From an uncultured Glaciecola sp. (lineage in GTDB: Bacteria > Pseudomonadota > Gammaproteobacteria > Enterobacterales > Alteromonadaceae), in contig NZ_CALJHY010000006.1 in the NCBI RefSeq assembly GCF_937770335.1, positions 1 through 57,761 of the forward strand: DNA of 57,761 nt. Direction: 5' to 3'. The notes beneath the pieces are model-generated. The model was not told the DNA's origin. It did not search any database and saw nothing but the letters and a program-made list of their open reading frames with translations. The position numbers and the translations under genes were made by a program. Position 1 is the first letter of the stretch. The number at the start of each line of letters is the position of its first letter. Shown here piece by piece: positions 28,660 through 38,778 of the stretch.

Positions 28660-30066
28660 TTAAAACTTTTTGAGTAACATCAGTTTAAACTGACTAAAAG
28701 GTGCATATCGTATTGCGGCATCAAACTTAAAACTGCGTTTCATAACCGACTTAGTGTGGCTAAAAGTATCAAATCCAGATTTACCGTGATATTGCCCCAT
28801 TCCACTTGTTCCGACTCCACCAAAAGGCAAGTCATGATTTGCTAAGAAAATATTTGTGTCGTTTATACATATTGACCCCGCGCTGACTTGCTCAATAAAT
28901 TCAGCTTCAAATTGAGCATTAGAGGTAAATACATAAGCGGCTAAGGGCTTTGATTTAGTGTTAATAAAATGGAGCATTTGCTGCTTATTGTTAAACGTCA
29001 TAATCGGTAAAATCGGGCCGAATATCTCTTCCTTCATTAACGCTGAATTAGCTGAAGGTTGAACCACAACAGTCGGCTCTAGGAACTTATTGTCTAGATC
29101 GTGTTTGCCGCCATAAATGATATTTTCGCCTTCTAAATAATTGATTAAACGAGAACAGTGTCGCTGGTTAATTATTCGACCATAATCTTTATTTTGTGAA
29201 GGGTCTTTACCGTATTGTTTTTTAATTTCAGCAATCAAACGTTGACTGAATTCGGCAAGGTACGCTTCTTCAATCAGAATATAATCAGGTGCAACGCAAG
29301 TTTGTCCCGCGTTCATCCATTTTCCCCAAACAATCCGTCTTACAGTAACATCTAAGTTAGTATCTCCATCAACAACACATGGGCTTTTACCACCGAGTTC
29401 CAATGTTACGGGTGATAAATGTTGGGCAGCCGCCGCCATAACGATTCGACCTACTTGATCTCCCCCAGTATAAAAATACTTGTCGAAGGGTTGCGCTAGT
29501 AATGCGGTAGTTTCCTCTTTTCCGCCTTCAACTACCTTAAACGCCGCGGTATCAAGATATTTAGGCACCATTTTAGCAATGAGGGCTGAGGTTGCCTCAG
29601 ATAACTCCGAGGGCTTAATCACAGCGCAATTACCTGCCGCTATAGCAGCAATAAGAGGCGTAATAACTAATTGGAAAGGGTAATTCCATGCGCCAATAAT
29701 CAACGCAACACCGAGCGGCTCGCTAATAGTGTAGCATTTGCCTGGTTGCGTTATCATCGGCGTACTAATTTTAGTCGGTTTCATCCAAGTTTTGAGGCGT
29801 TTTAAATTGCCTTTTATATCAGTTACAGAATAACCAATTTCAGCTAACCAAGATTCAGTCTCACATTTACCTAAATCGGTGTGTAATGCACAAATAATTG
29901 CTTTGCTATTCTCTTCGATTAGCAGTTTCAAGGCCGTTAATTGCTCAACTCGCCATTGATATGACTTAGTTTGGCCTGTAGCGAAAGTTCGTTTTAACTC
30001 ATCTATATTTGTCGCGTTGGAAGACGGGAAATTAGCTTGATGAAATGGGGTTGAGACTTCTGACAT
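28660..30066 (-). CDS. NAD(P)+-dependent aldehyde dehydrogenase (class 3-like)
   Basis: Aldehyde dehydrogenase of about 468 residues. The NAD-binding region contains GVALIIGAWNYPFQLVITPL; the general base Glu is in VTLELGGKSP; the nucleophile Cys is in NAGQTCVAPDYIL. The short N-terminus and the C-terminal FGGVGTSGMGQYHGKSGFDT region match fatty-aldehyde/class 3 enzymes. The frame opens further upstream at a TTG (30081); ATG at 30066 is chosen although neither has a clear ribosome site. Likely role: detoxifying medium- to long-chain or aromatic aldehydes. Confidence 0.9.
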   Translation of the reverse strand: MSEVSTPFHQANFPSSNATNIDELKRTFATGQTKSYQWRVEQLTALKLLIEENSKAIICALHTDLGKCETESWLAEIGYSVTDIKGNLKRLKTWMKPTKISTPMITQPGKCYTISEPLGVALIIGAWNYPFQLVITPLIAAIAAGNCAVIKPSELSEATSALIAKMVPKYLDTAAFKVVEGGKEETTALLAQPFDKYFYTGGDQVGRIVMAAAAQHLSPVTLELGGKSPCVVDGDTNLDVTVRRIVWGKWMNAGQTCVAPDYILIEEAYLAEFSQRLIAEIKKQYGKDPSQNKDYGRIINQRHCSRLINYLEGENIIYGGKHDLDNKFLEPTVVVQPSANSALMKEEIFGPILPIMTFNNKQQMLHFINTKSKPLAAYVFTSNAQFEAEFIEQVSAGSICINDTNIFLANHDLPFGGVGTSGMGQYHGKSGFDTFSHTKSVMKRSFKFDAAIRYAPFSQFKLMLLKKF

Positions 30067-30203
30067 TGGACACGCTCGCAATAATTATAGGACTCAATTA
30101 CATCCTAGCAAAGGTATTTAGTAAAGCAAATAATGTAAACACTTTACACATCATTTATTGATCTACTCTTGCCCCCTCACACTTAAGATTCAAATCAATA
30201 GAC

Positions 30204-30234
30204 AAAAAAAATGCCAACATACGTCAGCATTTTT
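30204..30234 (-). terminator. Rho-independent terminator of purA
   Basis: On the minus strand AAAAATGCTGAC and GTTGGCATTTTT pair (two G-U pairs) around a GTAT loop and are followed by more T residues. It is placed about 55 nt after the purA stop. Confidence 0.85.
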
Positions 30235-30289
30235 CTCATTTTTTCGACTGAATCAGTAGTCAATTTTTACGGCTACTGGTTCACATAGA

Positions 30290-31600
<1,311 letters not shown>

Positions 31601-31628
31601 TCAGAAAATTAGGCGGAGATATTAGCAA

Positions 31629-31657
31629 AAATATGGGGTAAAAATCACCCCATATTT
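31629..31657 (-). terminator. Terminator between yjeT and purA
   Basis: An 11-bp stem AAATATGGGGT/ACCCCATATTT with a 7-nt loop follows the yjeT stop by 5 nt on the minus strand and is followed by TTGC. It should reduce read-through from ybbN-yjeT into purA. Confidence 0.8.
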
Positions 31658-31662
31658 ACAAT

Positions 31663-31857
31663 TTATGTATTCATTATTAAGAAATAAGCACTTATGCCAC
31701 CGATAACTACCAAAATACCACCCATTCGGCGCAAAGATTCACTAGGCTGTAACGCCATTTGCATCAAAAACTGCTTCCATTTGTCTGGCATTAGCAAAGG
31801 CATCAATCCTTCAACAACTAATACAAAACAAATAGCCAAAAGAATAGTATTTAACAT
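31663..31857 (-). CDS. yjeT: DUF2065 inner-membrane protein (YjeT-like)
   Basis: A 64-residue protein with two membrane helices (LLAICFVLVVEGLMPLLMP and GGILVVIGGISAYFLIMN) matching DUF2065. Function unknown. It usually lies between hflC and purA; here purA follows but hflKC is replaced upstream by ybbN, 13 nt away. Confidence 0.87.
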   Translation of the reverse strand: MLNTILLAICFVLVVEGLMPLLMPDKWKQFLMQMALQPSESLRRMGGILVVIGGISAYFLIMNT

Positions 31858-31870
31858 CTAAACGTCATGC

Positions 31871-32731
31871 CTAATATAATAAACTGTAAATTTTACGACG
31901 ATATTGTGATTTTAGCGGGTCGCCATCAGGAAGCGCATTTATTACGTCTAACGTAATTTTTTTCGCATCACCAAAACCTAATTCTTCTCTTAACACGGAT
32001 AATAATAACGCCAAGGCTTCTTCAGTGCGATGTCCTTGATGCAATTGCACCGCAAGTTTGACTTTAATCTCCTTATTTTCTGGGTCGGCTTCAAGATCAG
32101 TTTGTAATTGTTGTATTTCTGGCGAATCCGCGGCTTGTTCCGACAATTCAATTTTGCCAAGAATAGCGTGATACTTGCCGTCTTGATCCACTAACTTTAC
32201 TTGCTCAACTAATTGTTTAGCCAGTTCGGCTTGACCTACCTCAACATAACAATCAGCCATCATTAAACGAATATCGGCACGTTCATTGTTCAATTCAAAC
32301 GCCTGCTTAGCGAAGCTAAAAGCGTCCTTATAGTTGCCCTGTAAAACTAATTCCATTGCCGAATGTAGCAAGCCATCTTCCGCTTTCGGTAGATGTTTAT
32401 CTAACATTTCACGAATTTTATTTTCTTCTTGAGGGCCCGCAAAGCCGTCTAAAGGTTGACCGTCTTTAACAAGAATAACGGTAGGTAAACCTTTTACGCC
32501 AAATTGTCCGGCAATTTCCTGTTGTTCATCACAATTTACTCGTGCATACAATAAAACATGTTGATATTCTACAGCCATATGCTGAAGCACGGGTGCTAAT
32601 TCTGCGCAAGGCTCACTCCATGGGGCCCAAAACTGGATCATCACAACCTTACTTTTTGATTCTTCCAAAATAACATGTTGGAAGTTCTCTAACGTTATAT
32701 CAATCTGGTTTACATTTATTTCTGGCAGCAT
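31871..32731 (-). CDS. cnoX: Thioredoxin-fold co-chaperone YbbN/CnoX
   Basis: A 286-residue protein with an N-terminal thioredoxin domain (residues 1-115) whose active site reads WSEPC instead of WCGPC, so the first redox cysteine is replaced as in E. coli CnoX (SxxC). TPR-like repeats fill about 120-286 (ALLLSVLREELGFGDA and preceding helices). CnoX is a holdase that hands substrates to GroEL/DnaK under oxidative stress. It probably forms a transcript with yjeT. Confidence 0.93.
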   Translation of the reverse strand: MLPEINVNQIDITLENFQHVILEESKSKVVMIQFWAPWSEPCAELAPVLQHMAVEYQHVLLYARVNCDEQQEIAGQFGVKGLPTVILVKDGQPLDGFAGPQEENKIREMLDKHLPKAEDGLLHSAMELVLQGNYKDAFSFAKQAFELNNERADIRLMMADCYVEVGQAELAKQLVEQVKLVDQDGKYHAILGKIELSEQAADSPEIQQLQTDLEADPENKEIKVKLAVQLHQGHRTEEALALLLSVLREELGFGDAKKITLDVINALPDGDPLKSQYRRKIYSLLY

Positions 32732-32878
32732 AATTCCACTTTCTTATTTAATTCAATACAGTTTATTATTGGGTTTTATTCATAGAAAGCAACCTGTTTT
32801 GAGTATACAGAGCCCAATTGTTTCTTGGTAATGATGTGCTAATATCAAGTTAAATTACAATAAAAGAGGTTGTCCTAC

Positions 32879-33190
32879 ATGGAACAAAAATATACGAGCT
32901 TTAGTGAATTTTATCCCTATTACTTGTCAGAGCATGCAAATAGCACCTGCCGTCTTTTGCATTTCATTGGCTCTTGGCTTGTCTTATTCCTTATTGGCTA
33001 TGCTGTAATGACAAGTCAGTTTGCTTTGTTCTGGTTCATTCCCGCTATTGGTTATGGGTTTGCTTGGGTAGGACACTTTTTCTATGAGCATAACAAACCG
33101 GCTACATTTCAGTATCCATTCTATAGCCTGATGGGCGATTGGGTTATGTTTAAAGATATATTGATTGGTAGGGTATCATTGAACAATTGA
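32879..33190 (+). CDS. DUF962 / Mpo1-like membrane protein
   Basis: A 103-residue protein with YTSFSEFYPYYLSEHANSTC followed by LLHFIGSWLVLFLIGYAVM, the DUF962 signature, and the GHFFYEHNKPATFQYPFYSL block with paired His residues. The yeast relative Mpo1 is an Fe2+-dependent dioxygenase in fatty-acid alpha-oxidation; whether the short bacterial forms do this is unknown. The frame starts at a TTG (32870), but AAGAGGT is properly spaced to the ATG at 32879. Confidence 0.87.
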   Translation: MEQKYTSFSEFYPYYLSEHANSTCRLLHFIGSWLVLFLIGYAVMTSQFALFWFIPAIGYGFAWVGHFFYEHNKPATFQYPFYSLMGDWVMFKDILIGRVSLNN

Positions 33191-33258
33191 ACAATTGAAC
33201 GGCATTGTATTTAGCATGACGTGATGAATATGAAGCTTTGCAATACTAATGGAAAACA

Positions 33259-33287
33259 CGGCTAGTTTGATAACTAGCCGATTTATT
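33259..33287. terminator. Terminator between DUF962 gene and PQQ dehydrogenase gene
   Basis: CGGCTAGTT/AACTAGCCG, a 9-bp stem with a TGAT loop, followed by ATTTATTTA on the plus strand and TGTTTTCC on the minus strand. It lies between convergent genes, so it may serve both. Confidence 0.72.
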
Positions 33288-33304
33288 TACTTGGCTTTTG
33301 ATGT

Positions 33305-34387
33305 TTAGCCTTTTGTTAACCTTAATACTTTACCGTTAACTTCGTCCGTTAGGACGTAAATACTGCCATCTGGGGCCTGTTTTACATCGCGAACACGCTC
33401 ATTGCGGTCACTCAGTAGGGCTTCTTGCTCAACTACTTTTTCACCGTCCATAACCATTCTGTTTAGGTATCTAAACTTTAAAGAACCGACAAACAAGTTA
33501 CCTTTCCATTCCGGAAACTCTTCACCCGTGTAGAAGGCCATTCCGCTTGGAGCGATAGAGGGAACCCAGTAAGTTAGTGGCTGACGCATCGTATCCATTT
33601 CAGTAACATCGGTAATTGAGCTACCATCGTAATTTACGCCATAGGTAATTGTAGGCCAGCCATAGTTATCGCCATTCTCTAAAATATTAACTTCATCACC
33701 GCCTTTAGGTCCATGTTCATGCGTCCAAACCTGACCGCTAGTGGGATGCAATGCCATTCCTTGCACGTTACGATGACCATAACTGAATATTTCAGGCGCC
33801 TTACCGTCTAAAAATGGATTATCCGTTGGCACAGATCCATCATCATTTACTCTAACCACAACACCAAAATGATTACTGGTTAGTTGTGCATCATCTTTTT
33901 TTGTTCTATCGCCCAATGAAATGAATAACTTTTCATCGTTATCAAAAGCAAGTCTGCAACCAAAATGATGAGCTGTATCTATTTTTGGCTTGGCAACAAA
34001 AATTTGTTTTACGTTTTGCAGTTTATTACCGGCTAATTTACCACGATAAACCTCACTGCCTCTTACTTCACCGTTTGCTATCGATAAGCAAACATACACC
34101 CACTTATTTCCCTCAAAGTCCGGATGCAGAGCCACGCCTAGCATACCCCCTTGTCCAACGACTGAGGCCTCAGGCAAACCGCTAATGGCCGAACTCAATT
34201 CACCACTTTTTGAAAGTAAGCGCAAACCACCAGCACGTTCAGTTACTAATGCATCGCCATTTTTCATGAAAGCGATACTCCAAGGGTTTTTCAGTCCACT
34301 AGCAAGTTCTTCAACTTTAATTTCGGTCGCCATTGCAACGGGTGAAATAGCAGTAAAAATTATCGCAGTAATTAGCGTTCTAAACAT
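33305..34387 (-). CDS. Periplasmic PQQ-dependent aldose sugar dehydrogenase-like protein
   Basis: A six-bladed propeller enzyme of the YliI/Asd (soluble glucose dehydrogenase) family, 360 residues, with signal peptide ending VAMATEI. Motifs: LKNPWSIAFMKNGDALVTER, GQGGMLGVALHPDFEGNKWV, AHHFGCRLAFDNDEKLFISL (catalytic His region), SYGHRNVQGMALHPTSGQVW and HEHGPKGGDEVNILENGDNY. It oxidises aldose sugars at the aldehyde group using PQQ. PQQ synthesis genes are not in the window. Confidence 0.92.
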   Translation of the reverse strand: MFRTLITAIIFTAISPVAMATEIKVEELASGLKNPWSIAFMKNGDALVTERAGGLRLLSKSGELSSAISGLPEASVVGQGGMLGVALHPDFEGNKWVYVCLSIANGEVRGSEVYRGKLAGNKLQNVKQIFVAKPKIDTAHHFGCRLAFDNDEKLFISLGDRTKKDDAQLTSNHFGVVVRVNDDGSVPTDNPFLDGKAPEIFSYGHRNVQGMALHPTSGQVWTHEHGPKGGDEVNILENGDNYGWPTITYGVNYDGSSITDVTEMDTMRQPLTYWVPSIAPSGMAFYTGEEFPEWKGNLFVGSLKFRYLNRMVMDGEKVVEQEALLSDRNERVRDVKQAPDGSIYVLTDEVNGKVLRLTKG

Positions 34388-34411
34388 AAATGTTATCTCA
34401 TTTTAAATAAA

Positions 34412-34446
34412 GCTGAATTGATACAATCACATTGTATCAATTCAGC
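34412..34446 (-). terminator. Perfect 16-bp hairpin downstream of dps
   Basis: Arms of 16 bp (GCTGAATTGATACAAT and its complement) around a 3-nt spacer. On the minus strand it is followed by TTTATTTAAAA, so it can end the dps transcript. It also lies 25 nt upstream of the PQQ dehydrogenase start, so an operator role is not excluded. Confidence 0.65.
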
Positions 34447-34510
34447 ACATTCAACCGGCTTATTCGCACTTCACGATAAGCAATACTTTTAATTAATTCG
34501 GTGGGTGATT

Positions 34511-34978
34511 TTAAAGCGTTGCACGCAGCATCCAAGCGGTCTTTTCATGCGCTCGCATACGATCGCCAATTAAAGATGCACTTGATTCATCATCAGCCTG
34601 CTGAGCAATTTTTAACACGGCTCTGGAAGTACGAACTACCGTTTCATGTGCTTGCATTAAAATATTAACCATCTCAGTGGCTTCCGGCACACCATCAACT
34701 TCTTTTACACTGCTTAATTCAGCAAAGGCTCTGTAAGTAGCTGGTGCAGCAAAACCTAGCGTTCTAATTCGCTCAGCAATTTCATCAACCGCCAGTGCAA
34801 GTTCAGTATAATGTTCTTCAAACATCAAATGTAATTCACGAAATTGTGGACCTGTTACATTCCAATGAAAGTTGTGTGTTTGCAAGTACAGCGTATACGA
34901 GTCGGCTAACAACTTCTTCAAACCCTGAGCAATTTCTTCTCTGCTAATTTCGCTTATACCTATATCTATTTGACTCAT
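34511..34978 (-). CDS. dps: DNA-protecting ferritin-like protein Dps
   Basis: Dps (155 residues), a dodecameric iron-storage protein that oxidises Fe2+ with H2O2. The inter-subunit ferroxidase ligands are present with family spacing: His38 in NFHWNVTG, Asp65 and Glu69 in [13 protein letters not shown]. The N-terminal tail is short and not lysine-rich, so DNA binding may be weak. It follows the PCu(A)C gene by 26 nt and may share its transcript, coupling metal and oxidative-stress functions. Confidence 0.94.
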   Translation of the reverse strand: MSQIDIGISEISREEIAQGLKKLLADSYTLYLQTHNFHWNVTGPQFRELHLMFEEHYTELALAVDEIAERIRTLGFAAPATYRAFAELSSVKEVDGVPEATEMVNILMQAHETVVRTSRAVLKIAQQADDESSASLIGDRMRAHEKTAWMLRATL

Positions 34979-35004
34979 TTCATTTTCTCCAATGTGGTTG
35001 ATAT

Positions 35005-35478
35005 TTATCGAGCATCTTTTACTTCAATCGGAACTCGCATTACTTTGTTGTTTTCAAATTTCAAAGACAATACAAATTTCTCACCTGCCAACAGGGGCTT
35101 TTCGAGACCTAGCAACATAATATGCTTCCCACCAGGCAAAAATTCAAGGCTAGAGCCTACAGGAATTTCAAAACCATCCTCAGCTTCGCGCATCAGCATC
35201 ATTTCATCTTGCATTAATGTTTCATGCAACTGAGCCTCACTTGCAACAGAAGAATCAACGCTGACCGATAACAGCTTGATGTGGTTTTTACTTTGATTCT
35301 CTATACTCAAATAAACGGCACCTGTTTGTGCTAACGCAAACGTGGCTCGTGCCCATGTATTCTCTACGGTCACTTTACCTTTTGCTTGTTTCTGTTCGTG
35401 CGCAAAGAGGTTGGTTGAGTTAGCTAGAGTAATCACGCTGATAAAAAAAACAAATAATATTTTATTGAACTGAAACAT
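35005..35478 (-). CDS. Periplasmic copper chaperone PCu(A)C
   Basis: A 157-residue exported protein of the DUF461 family; signal peptide ends near NSTNLFA (about residue 26). The copper motif H(M)x10Mx21HxM is visible as [20 protein letters not shown] followed by [13 protein letters not shown]. Members deliver Cu(I) to the CuA/CuB sites of cytochrome oxidase. Its usual partner ScoI/SenC is not adjacent; dps lies downstream instead. Confidence 0.92.
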   Translation of the reverse strand: MFQFNKILFVFFISVITLANSTNLFAHEQKQAKGKVTVENTWARATFALAQTGAVYLSIENQSKNHIKLLSVSVDSSVASEAQLHETLMQDEMMLMREAEDGFEIPVGSSLEFLPGGKHIMLLGLEKPLLAGEKFVLSLKFENNKVMRVPIEVKDAR

Positions 35479-35817
35479 GGAGACATCCTTTTACTATTCG
35501 TTATTTTAGTATTGAAAATAAAACCTAGAGTTCACTTATACTGGCAATCCGATGATATCTGTTCGTATTAATGCTTGCGAGCCCGCGTCGCGATTTGCCA
35601 TATGCATCAATAGCGTGTGATTACCAACAATAATAACAGAAAAATAAGTGAACAAGTTAAACGCTTAATTCCCGCTACTATGCACAGGCATATGTTACGT
35701 TCACACTTGGCGTAGTGGTTTTAAGCGTCCAGCACATTGCATAGATCAGCGATAGCGTCTATTCTTTCTGCATTCTAGAACTAGTCTTTAACTAGCATTA
35801 TTTAACAGGTAAATACT
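35479..35817. other. Divergent intergenic region PCu(A)C / molybdenum hydroxylase
   Basis: 339 bp without a gene; it must hold the promoters of both flanking operons. I see no convincing operator. The iorA-like gene has AGGT eight bases before its ATG. Confidence 0.6.
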
Positions 35818-36324
35818 ATGATCGAATTTTTATTAAACGGTAAAAAAATCACATCCGATGCAGAGGCAGATACGCCATTGCTGTGGGTCATTCGCGACGA
35901 ATTCGGTTTGAAAGGAACAAAGTTTGGCTGCGGTATCGCTATGTGTGGCGCATGCACAGTGCACTTAAACGGTTCTCCCGTGCGATCGTGTTCGCTTCCG
36001 GTTAGCGTCGTCGCTAACGCAGATATCCGCACAATTGAAGGGTTAGAAGATCAACATCCATTGCAAAAAGCGTGGATCGAGCATCAAGTGCCGCAATGTG
36101 GTTACTGCCAATCAGGCCAAATTATGCAAGCATCTGCGCTGCTCGCAACCAATGCAAACCCAAGCGAAGATGAAATCGTTGCTTATATGAGCGGTAACTT
36201 ATGTCGCTGTATGACATATTCACGCATAAAGGCAGCCATCCAAGATGTCGCAACACAATCAGACTCAGTGGTTCAAATTTACAACCCGAAAACAGAAGCA
36301 AAACGCACTCAGGGAGTAAGCTAA
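35818..36324 (+). CDS. Molybdenum hydroxylase [2Fe-2S] subunit (isoquinoline 1-oxidoreductase alpha-like)
   Basis: A 168-residue iron-sulfur subunit with both clusters of the xanthine oxidase family: plant-ferredoxin type Cys38, Cys43, Cys46, Cys58 ([16 protein letters not shown]) and C-terminal type Cys94, Cys97, Cys129, Cys131 (QCGYCQSGQ and NLCRCMTY). It passes electrons from the molybdenum site. It lacks its own signal peptide and would travel with the Tat-dependent large subunit. Its stop is one base from the next start, whose ribosome site GGGAG lies inside this gene. Confidence 0.95.
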   Translation: MIEFLLNGKKITSDAEADTPLLWVIRDEFGLKGTKFGCGIAMCGACTVHLNGSPVRSCSLPVSVVANADIRTIEGLEDQHPLQKAWIEHQVPQCGYCQSGQIMQASALLATNANPSEDEIVAYMSGNLCRCMTYSRIKAAIQDVATQSDSVVQIYNPKTEAKRTQGVS

Positions 36325-36325
36325 T

Positions 36326-38614
36326 ATGACTAAATTTAGTAAAGACACTTTTGAGAAAAGCCGCCGTAGTTTTTTAATTGGTTCGATTGGGGGAGGCTTA
36401 ATGATGGCATTTGCCCCTAGCATCAATGCACTGGAAGTTGCTTCAGGTGGCGCAGTAAAACAGCTTACTGATAAGTTATTTAGTCCAACAGTGTGGTTTG
36501 AAATTGATACCAATGGAATGATTTTGGTCAATATCGCACGCGCAGAAATGGGTCAACATGTGGGTACGGCGATAGCCCGTATCGTTGCTGATGAACTAGG
36601 CGCCGATTGGCAGAATGTCGAAATTAAGCATGTTGATACTGACCCTAAATGGGGCTACATGGTAACAGGTGGCTCTTGGTCTGTGTTTCAAACCTATGTA
36701 CCTATGTCTCAAGCCGGCGCCGCAGGGCGAACTGCACTAATCGAGGCTGGAGCCAAATTACTCGGCGTCAATCCTCAAGACTGCAAGACAGAAAACAGTA
36801 TGGTCGTTGCCGGCAATAAATCAGTTAGTTTTGCCGATGTAGTCAAAAACGGCAAAATCGACCGCGTATTTAGCGCAGATGAATTGGCAAAATTCCAACC
36901 CAAGAATCCCGAAAGCCGTCAATTAATAGCCAAGCCTAGCAAAGCGTTAGACATTCCAGCTAAAACCAATGGTAGTGCAAAATACGGAATCGATGTTGAA
37001 TTAGAAAACATGGTTTATGCACGTCCTATAATACCGCCGACTCGGCATGGCTGCGTAGTCAGGAGCGTAGACGACAGTGCTGCGAAAAAAGTAAAGGGTT
37101 ATCAGGGTTACAAAATACTTAAGGATCCTAGTGACACAGTGCAAGGTTGGGTGAGCGTATTAGCCGATAGTTATTATGGCGCCGTTAAAGCAGGTAACGC
37201 ACTTCAGGTTGATTACGACCTAGGCGAAACAGCTAATGTTAGCGAGCAAGATATTATTGCCGTAGGAGAGACACTCGCTAAAGATAAGACATCAGGCACG
37301 TTGGTGGTTGACGAGGGTAATGTAGCAAAGGCTGCAGAGTCGGCAAAAACATCGCTTGAATCTATATATCGTACTTCGTCTGTATTACATTTTGCACTTG
37401 AGCCGGTTAATGCAGCGGTAGAGATCATAGACGGAGTGTGTCACGTGCATTGCGGTAATCAGTGGCAGTCGTTATTTTTACCTGTAGTTGCTAAGGCGAT
37501 GGGTATGGCTGAAGACAAAATTATTATCCATCAGTATTATTTAGGTGGCGGTTTCGGTCGTCGCTTAATGGGCGATTACATGATACCTGCGGCCTTAACT
37601 GCTCAGGCTATTGGTAAGCCAGTTAAACTCGTATTTACGCGTGAAGATGATTCACGTTTTGATTCTGTACGTTCTCCTTCTGTACAACAGATGAATGCTT
37701 ACTGGGACGCTGACGAAAAGCTACTAGGTATAGAACACGGCGCAGCTGCGGGTTGGCCTACCCTAGCAGTAGCACCAGGATTTATGCCCGAAGGTGTCGA
37801 TAAAAAAGGAAAGTATGACCCGTTTTCGATTTCCGGTGCAAACCATTGGTACACATTAGAAAACCATAGAGTGCGTGCTATTAACAATCCACTCGCACAA
37901 AAAACCTTTGTCCCTGGCTTTCTGAGAGCTGTAGGCCCGGGTTGGACAGGCTGGGCGGTTGAGTCTTTCATGGACGAGATAGCACACAAGCAAAATGTTG
38001 ACCCAATTGATTTCCGCTTATCTCTACTCGATGCTAGCGGCAAAAATGCCGGTGCATCGCCAGTTTCTGTTGGCGGCGCCAAACGTTTAGCCAAGGTATT
38101 AGCAGAAATTCGTGAGAAAGCCGATTGGGGTCGTACACTGCCGAAAAATCAAGGCTTGGGCATTGCAATCTCAGCTGGACAAGAACGTGACATGCCCACT
38201 TGGGGTGCCTGTGTTGCTCACGTTGAAGTCGATCCAGAGACAGGCGCAGTGAAGGTACACAAGTTGACTGGCCTTTTAGATTGCGGAACGGTAGTGCATC
38301 CAGACGGCGCACTATCTCAAACCGAAGGATCTATGTTGTGGGGAATGAGTTTAGCCTTATTTGAAGGTACCGCCTTTGAAAAAGGTCAAGTAAAAGACAA
38401 TAACCTAAATACCTACACGCCTCTTAGAATGAATAACTTACCTATATTGGATATCAATTTTGTGCAAAACACAGAATTTCCAACTGGGTTAGGTGAGCCA
38501 GGCCTGATTGCAGTCGCACCTGCGATTGCCAACGCAATCTTTAATGCCGTTGGTGCAAGAGTCAGAGACTTACCTATCCGTCCTAAAGCTATATTAGCCG
38601 CTATGCCGACCTAA
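36326..38614 (+). CDS. Molybdenum hydroxylase catalytic subunit (isoquinoline 1-oxidoreductase beta-like), Tat-exported
   Basis: A 762-residue large subunit binding the molybdenum pterin-cytosine dinucleotide. A twin-arginine signal (KSRRSFLIGSIGGG, residues 11-24) predicts folded export. Motifs include ILVNIARAEMGQHVGTAIAR, QYYLGGGFGRRLMGDYMIPA, and the catalytic Glu in GLGEPGLIAVAPAIANAI near the C-terminus. It oxidises N-heterocycles or aldehydes; the substrate cannot be told. The cytochrome c subunit found in many such operons is not here. MocA-type maturation genes are also outside the window. Confidence 0.94.
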   Translation: MTKFSKDTFEKSRRSFLIGSIGGGLMMAFAPSINALEVASGGAVKQLTDKLFSPTVWFEIDTNGMILVNIARAEMGQHVGTAIARIVADELGADWQNVEIKHVDTDPKWGYMVTGGSWSVFQTYVPMSQAGAAGRTALIEAGAKLLGVNPQDCKTENSMVVAGNKSVSFADVVKNGKIDRVFSADELAKFQPKNPESRQLIAKPSKALDIPAKTNGSAKYGIDVELENMVYARPIIPPTRHGCVVRSVDDSAAKKVKGYQGYKILKDPSDTVQGWVSVLADSYYGAVKAGNALQVDYDLGETANVSEQDIIAVGETLAKDKTSGTLVVDEGNVAKAAESAKTSLESIYRTSSVLHFALEPVNAAVEIIDGVCHVHCGNQWQSLFLPVVAKAMGMAEDKIIIHQYYLGGGFGRRLMGDYMIPAALTAQAIGKPVKLVFTREDDSRFDSVRSPSVQQMNAYWDADEKLLGIEHGAAAGWPTLAVAPGFMPEGVDKKGKYDPFSISGANHWYTLENHRVRAINNPLAQKTFVPGFLRAVGPGWTGWAVESFMDEIAHKQNVDPIDFRLSLLDASGKNAGASPVSVGGAKRLAKVLAEIREKADWGRTLPKNQGLGIAISAGQERDMPTWGACVAHVEVDPETGAVKVHKLTGLLDCGTVVHPDGALSQTEGSMLWGMSLALFEGTAFEKGQVKDNNLNTYTPLRMNNLPILDINFVQNTEFPTGLGEPGLIAVAPAIANAIFNAVGARVRDLPIRPKAILAAMPT

Positions 38615-38620
38615 GCTTGG

Positions 38621-38655
38621 TAGTGGCGCTTTATCCATCAGGGTAAGCGCCACTA
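38621..38655 (+). terminator. Hairpin downstream of the molybdenum hydroxylase operon
   Basis: TAGTGGCGCTT pairs with AAGCGCCACTA (11 bp) about 8 nt after the stop codon. It is followed by ACATCATTTATTT, a weak U-rich tail, so termination may be partial. Confidence 0.5.
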
Positions 38656-38778
38656 ACATCATTTATTTAAGCAAGTTAGCCAACATCTCGGCGACATTAA
38701 CACTATCAACTTAGTTAAAAGGAATGCGGTTGTAAAACCGTATTCTCTTTAGTGATACATTTTTTTAAGGATTTCAAC

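Noticed and set aside
33181..33205. Short tandem repeat of GAACAATT at the DUF962 stop
   Set aside because: Only about 2.5 units; ordinary slippage.
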